From: Halovivax sp. | GTDB taxonomy: Archaea > Halobacteriota > Halobacteria > Halobacteriales > Natrialbaceae | Direction of reading: 5' to 3' | NCBI GenBank assembly: GCA_007119345.1 | Contig: SKPV01000249.1 | Span: forward strand, 1 to 16,459 | Length of the DNA: 16,459 bases | In this document: positions 13,890 to 16,459 of the stretch, in pieces | Position numbering within the stretch: the first letter of the stretch is position 1 | Layout: each line of letters opens with the position of its first letter | Made by a program: the position numbers and the translations under genes | Notes under the pieces: generated by a model | Told to the model about the DNA's origin: nothing | Databases searched by the model: none | What the model saw: the letters and a program-made list of their open reading frames with translations, nothing else

Positions 13890-14975
13890 TTACGCCTCGT
13901 CAGCCGGGAGCGTAAACGAGAACGTCGAGCCCTCGTCTGGGATAGAGTCAATCCAAATTTCGCCGCCGTGTCGGTCGACGATCCGCTTACAAAGTGCGAG
14001 GCCGATCCCCGTCCCTTCGTACTCCTCGTGGCTGTGGAGTCGCTGGAACACCTCGAAGACGCGATCTGCATCTTCTTGATCGATACCGATCCCCTCGTCA
14101 CTGACCGAAATGATCCACTCGTCCTCGTCACGCGTCGCGGAGATCGACACTCGGGGTTCCTGCTCGCCGCTGTACTGGAGCGCGTTTTCCAACAGGTTCT
14201 GAAAGAGTTGGCGGAGTTGGCTGGCGTCACCGCTGACAGTCGGCAGCGGTTCAGTGGTGATTTCAGCACCGGTCTCGTCGATCCGAATACCGAGATCCGT
14301 CAACACATCGTCCAGGACTGCCTCTAGATCGACCGAACCGAAGGACCGTCCCCGCGTTTCGACTCTGGAATACGCAAGCAACCCGTCGATCATCGCCTGC
14401 ATCCGCTCGGCACCGTCAACGGCGAACTCGATGAACGCTTCGGCGTCCTCGTCGAGTTCGTCGCTATACCGCCGCTCGAGCAACTGCATGTAGCTCGTGA
14501 CCATCCGCAACGGCTCTTGCAGGTCGTGAGAGGCAACGTAGGCGAACTGCTGGAGGCGCTCGTTGGATTCTTCCAGCCGACGCTGATACGTGTACCGGTC
14601 GGTGATGTCGAAATGCGCAACGGCGACGTATCTCTGCTCATCGTCGCTGAACGACGCGGCCCGCATGAGAAACCAGCGTTGTTCGTCGGGAGAGTGGCAC
14701 GGATATTCGAACTCGAAGAGTTCTCGTTCGCCCGTTACAATCTCGGATAACCCCGCGGCAGCCGTCTGTGCCGTCTCCGTCTCCGCTTGTCTGGTGATCG
14801 TGAGATAGTTCGATCCGATGGTATCTGGCCGAACCTCGATATCGTTCGCTTCCCCGAACTCCTGCCACGCGCGATTCGTATACAGGATCGTCCCGTCGTC
14901 ATCGAGGAGTGCAACGCTGATCGGGAGTGTATCCACGGCCGCTGGAATGAGCGTCTCCGGCTGCCGGGCGGTCAT
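13890..14975 (-). CDS. Soluble PAS-domain sensor histidine kinase
   Basis: A cytoplasmic two-component kinase that should autophosphorylate on His and pass the phosphate to a response regulator not in this window. The 361-residue product has one PAS domain (about 10-128), a short coiled linker (128-143), a HisKA dimerisation domain with H150 in FAYVASHDLQEPLR, and a HATPase domain. In the HATPase domain the N-box is QNLLENALQYSG (259-270), the G1 box DEGIG (293-297), the F region VFEVFQRL and the G2 box GTGIGLALCKRIV (321-333). There are no membrane segments, so it senses an internal signal through PAS. All catalytic motifs are intact. The ATG at 14975 starts just before the PAS domain and lies about 27 bases after a TATA-like GTTATCCC. 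It is flanked by repeats B and C and is divergent from kinase 2. Confidence 0.93.
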   Translation of the reverse strand: MTARQPETLIPAAVDTLPISVALLDDDGTILYTNRAWQEFGEANDIEVRPDTIGSNYLTITRQAETETAQTAAAGLSEIVTGERELFEFEYPCHSPDEQRWFLMRAASFSDDEQRYVAVAHFDITDRYTYQRRLEESNERLQQFAYVASHDLQEPLRMVTSYMQLLERRYSDELDEDAEAFIEFAVDGAERMQAMIDGLLAYSRVETRGRSFGSVDLEAVLDDVLTDLGIRIDETGAEITTEPLPTVSGDASQLRQLFQNLLENALQYSGEQEPRVSISATRDEDEWIISVSDEGIGIDQEDADRVFEVFQRLHSHEEYEGTGIGLALCKRIVDRHGGEIWIDSIPDEGSTFSFTLPADEA

Positions 14976-14997
14976 GTCCGTTTGCAGTCGGCTGATA

Positions 14998-15006
14998 GGG
15001 ATAACG
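14998..15006 (-). promoter_or_regulatory. TATA-like box of kinase 1
   Basis: The minus strand reads CGTTATCCC, centred about 27 bases before the ATG at 14975. The distance fits a leaderless archaeal transcript. Confidence 0.45.
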
Positions 15007-15156
15007 TTGTTCCCGTTCTAGTTACAGGAGACGCGACACTCTCTGGATCTTGCACGCAACTCGCGGCAACCGCCAGAGAGGTCGAGCACGGTGTGCGAGC
15101 TACAAAGTGACCGTTTCCCGATCAATGTCCCGAAATCAACGGGACCGAGTGCGACG

Positions 15157-15237
15157 TAGATCCTCTGAGTCGATCACGGTGTTTCTGACGGTACTCGAAT
15201 AGTGCGTACAGCGTCTGCTGAACGCACAGTGCGAATG
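15157..15237 (+). repeat. Dispersed direct repeat, copy C
   Basis: This copy has TAGATC at the start (shared with copy A), CTGAGTCGATCACG, TTTCTGACGG, CGTCTGCTGAAC and GCGAATG at the end (shared with copy B). It lies between the two divergent kinase genes. It is the most complete copy because it contains both the left extension of A and the right extension of B. Confidence 0.78.
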
Positions 15238-15340
15238 CAGTATACCCACCCATCCAGCTATCAGGGCTACGGAGCGGTCGAACAGCGGGGGCTGCTATCA
15301 AACGCAAGGCTCATACTGCAAACCCCTCATAAAAGAGCCA

Positions 15341-16459
15341 ATGCTACCCAGGAGACCCCTGCTGTCCCCTGTTGGTGCGAGACGCGCCATCGGTCTTCTC
15401 GGCGGCGTATTCGTCGTATTTGCCGTCGGACGGGCGATTTTCGTGAGTGGGCAGGGCCAACCAGCGGTAACTCTTCTCACCGTTACCCTGATGATCGCCG
15501 TGCCGGGATTCATCCTCGCATACGGTGCGTATCGGCTCGCACGCGCCGATATCGATCCCGACTGCTATCCACGGATCGCTGGCTGGTGTCTCGCCGGGTT
15601 CGGCGTCATGGCCGGCCTCCTCGTCGTTTACCACCTTCAGCCCGGAGAAAGCGTTTCAACGCAATCTCCGCCGATCCTGACCGCACTCGCCAGCGTTGCG
15701 GGCTTCGCCGTGGGTATCAACGACGGGCAAGCGAGGACGCGAACGTACGAAGTCGAAGCTCGCAACCAGCAGCTCGAACGGTATCGGGAGTACACGGACG
15801 ACGTTCTGAACGCCGTCGACGACGTGTTCTACGTTCTCGACGCTGATGGCACCCTCCACCGCTGGAACGACAGTCTCTGCGAGGTCACGGGCTACGAAGA
15901 TCCGGAGATCGCATCGATGCACGCGCTGGAGTTCTTCGACGAGAAAGATCAGGGTCAGATCGCCGACGCAATCGAGGAAGGATTCGAAACGGGTAGCGTA
16001 CAGGTCGAAGCGGAGTTTCTCACCAGGGACGGTGCTCACATCCCGTACGAGTTCGCGGCGTCGACGCTCGCCGATCCGGACGGGGAGACGGTGTTGGCGG
16101 GCATCGGACGAGACGTCACCGAACGGAAGCGACGTGAACGAGAACTGGCCCGCTTCGAAACGATCGTCGAAACGAGTCCGATCGCCATCACGATCGTCGA
16201 CAGTGACGGGGAGTTGCAGTTCGCCAACGACCGAGCCGAGGAGATATACGGGCGGAGCAAAGAACAGATCAACGACCTCAGCTTCGACGATTCCGACTGG
16301 GACGAAGTCGACACCGACGGCAAGCGTCTCCCGGATGACGAGAAACCCTTCCCGCAGATTATGGAGTCCGGAGAACCGGTGTTCGACCATCTCAGTGGCG
16401 TCTCTCGTCCGAACGGAGAGCGAGTCTGGATCTCCGTCAACGGGGCGCCGGTCTACGAC
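15341..16459 (+). CDS. 4TM multi-PAS sensor histidine kinase, 3' end beyond the window
   Basis: The frame stays open to the right edge, giving 373 residues without a stop, so the kinase core itself is not seen. The N-terminus has four membrane segments (about 15-35, 43-63, 79-98, 110-127), matching the archaeal HisKA_4TM sensor region. A short charged coiled linker (130-152) leads to a PAS domain with its PAC end (about 153-265; DDVFYVLDADGTLHRWN, then GRDVTERKRRERE). A second PAS domain starts at about 268 (FETIVETSPIAITIVD) and runs to the edge. Such proteins end in HisKA and HATPase domains, so a kinase is the best prediction. A PAS-only or GAF-HTH (Bat-type) output cannot be excluded. The ATG at 15341 is chosen because the first membrane segment begins just after it and a TATA-like element lies about 27 bases upstream. 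Confidence 0.82.
   Translation, partial: MLPRRPLLSPVGARRAIGLLGGVFVVFAVGRAIFVSGQGQPAVTLLTVTLMIAVPGFILAYGAYRLARADIDPDCYPRIAGWCLAGFGVMAGLLVVYHLQPGESVSTQSPPILTALASVAGFAVGINDGQARTRTYEVEARNQQLERYREYTDDVLNAVDDVFYVLDADGTLHRWNDSLCEVTGYEDPEIASMHALEFFDEKDQGQIADAIEEGFETGSVQVEAEFLTRDGAHIPYEFAASTLADPDGETVLAGIGRDVTERKRRERELARFETIVETSPIAITIVDSDGELQFANDRAEEIYGRSKEQINDLSFDDSDWDEVDTDGKRLPDDEKPFPQIMESGEPVFDHLSGVSRPNGERVWISVNGAPVYD

Larger units (their letters stand above)
14976..15340. other. Divergent spacer between the two kinases
   Basis: These 365 bases hold no supported gene. They contain the kinase 1 promoter (14998-15006), a 6-bp stem hairpin GTCCCG-N7-CGGGAC (15127-15145), repeat copy C (15157-15237), and AT-rich elements before kinase 2: TCATACTG at 15311-15318, about 27 bases before its ATG, and CATAAAAG at 15328-15335. 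Confidence 0.6.

Noticed and set aside
13653..14327. Plus-strand open frame across repeat B and kinase 1
   Set aside because: It is mostly antisense to the catalytic domain of kinase 1 and shows no motif of its own.
11652..15340. tRNA gene or phage integration site next to the repeats
   Set aside because: No cloverleaf with a TTCGA-type arm and no integrase gene was found. The repeats are kept as an unexplained element only.

Overview
The window looks like a piece of a haloarchaeal (class Halobacteria) chromosome. The proteins are strongly acidic and the left two thirds is very GC-rich. Genes start with archaeal TATA-like boxes 24-30 bases before the ATG, typical of leaderless mRNAs. One secreted protein ends in a PGF-CTERM anchor, and one kinase has the archaeal 4TM sensor domain. 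I see 13 protein genes, one cut by the right edge, and no rRNA, tRNA or CRISPR array.

Left block (1-6300), all on the minus strand: an Hsp20 small heat-shock protein, an N-acyl-D-amino-acid deacylase, a PGF-CTERM surface protein, a KDG kinase of the semi-phosphorylative Entner-Doudoroff pathway, and an RNA 3'-phosphate cyclase. They do not form one obvious operon. Most spacers hold short GC-rich tandem repeats, each with its own unit (33, 58, 36, about 28 and 45 bp).

Middle block (6600-11700): a putative (hydroxy)ectoine catabolic island. It has a DoeA/EutD-type ectoine hydrolase (M24 fold without the metal ligands), an AbgA-like M20D amidohydrolase overlapping (ATGA) a threonine-dehydratase-family PLP enzyme, and a divergent NADP-type D-2-hydroxyacid dehydrogenase. 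The last two promoters share a short spacer with a perfect 6+6 palindrome. The proposed logic is ring opening of ectoine, removal of the acetyl group, then elimination or deamination to a 2-oxo acid that the dehydrogenase could reduce. This is inferred from families and gene order.

Right block (about 11.75 kb to the end): base composition becomes visibly less GC-rich and the content looks accessory. A DUF1326-DUF2182 pair and a soluble PAS histidine kinase, both on the minus strand, are followed by a divergent 4TM multi-PAS kinase that runs off the window. Three same-orientation diverged repeats of about 70-80 bp (A, B, C) lie exactly between these modules: A-[DUF1326/DUF2182]-B-[kinase 1]-C-[kinase 2]. 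This is the most unusual structural feature of the window.
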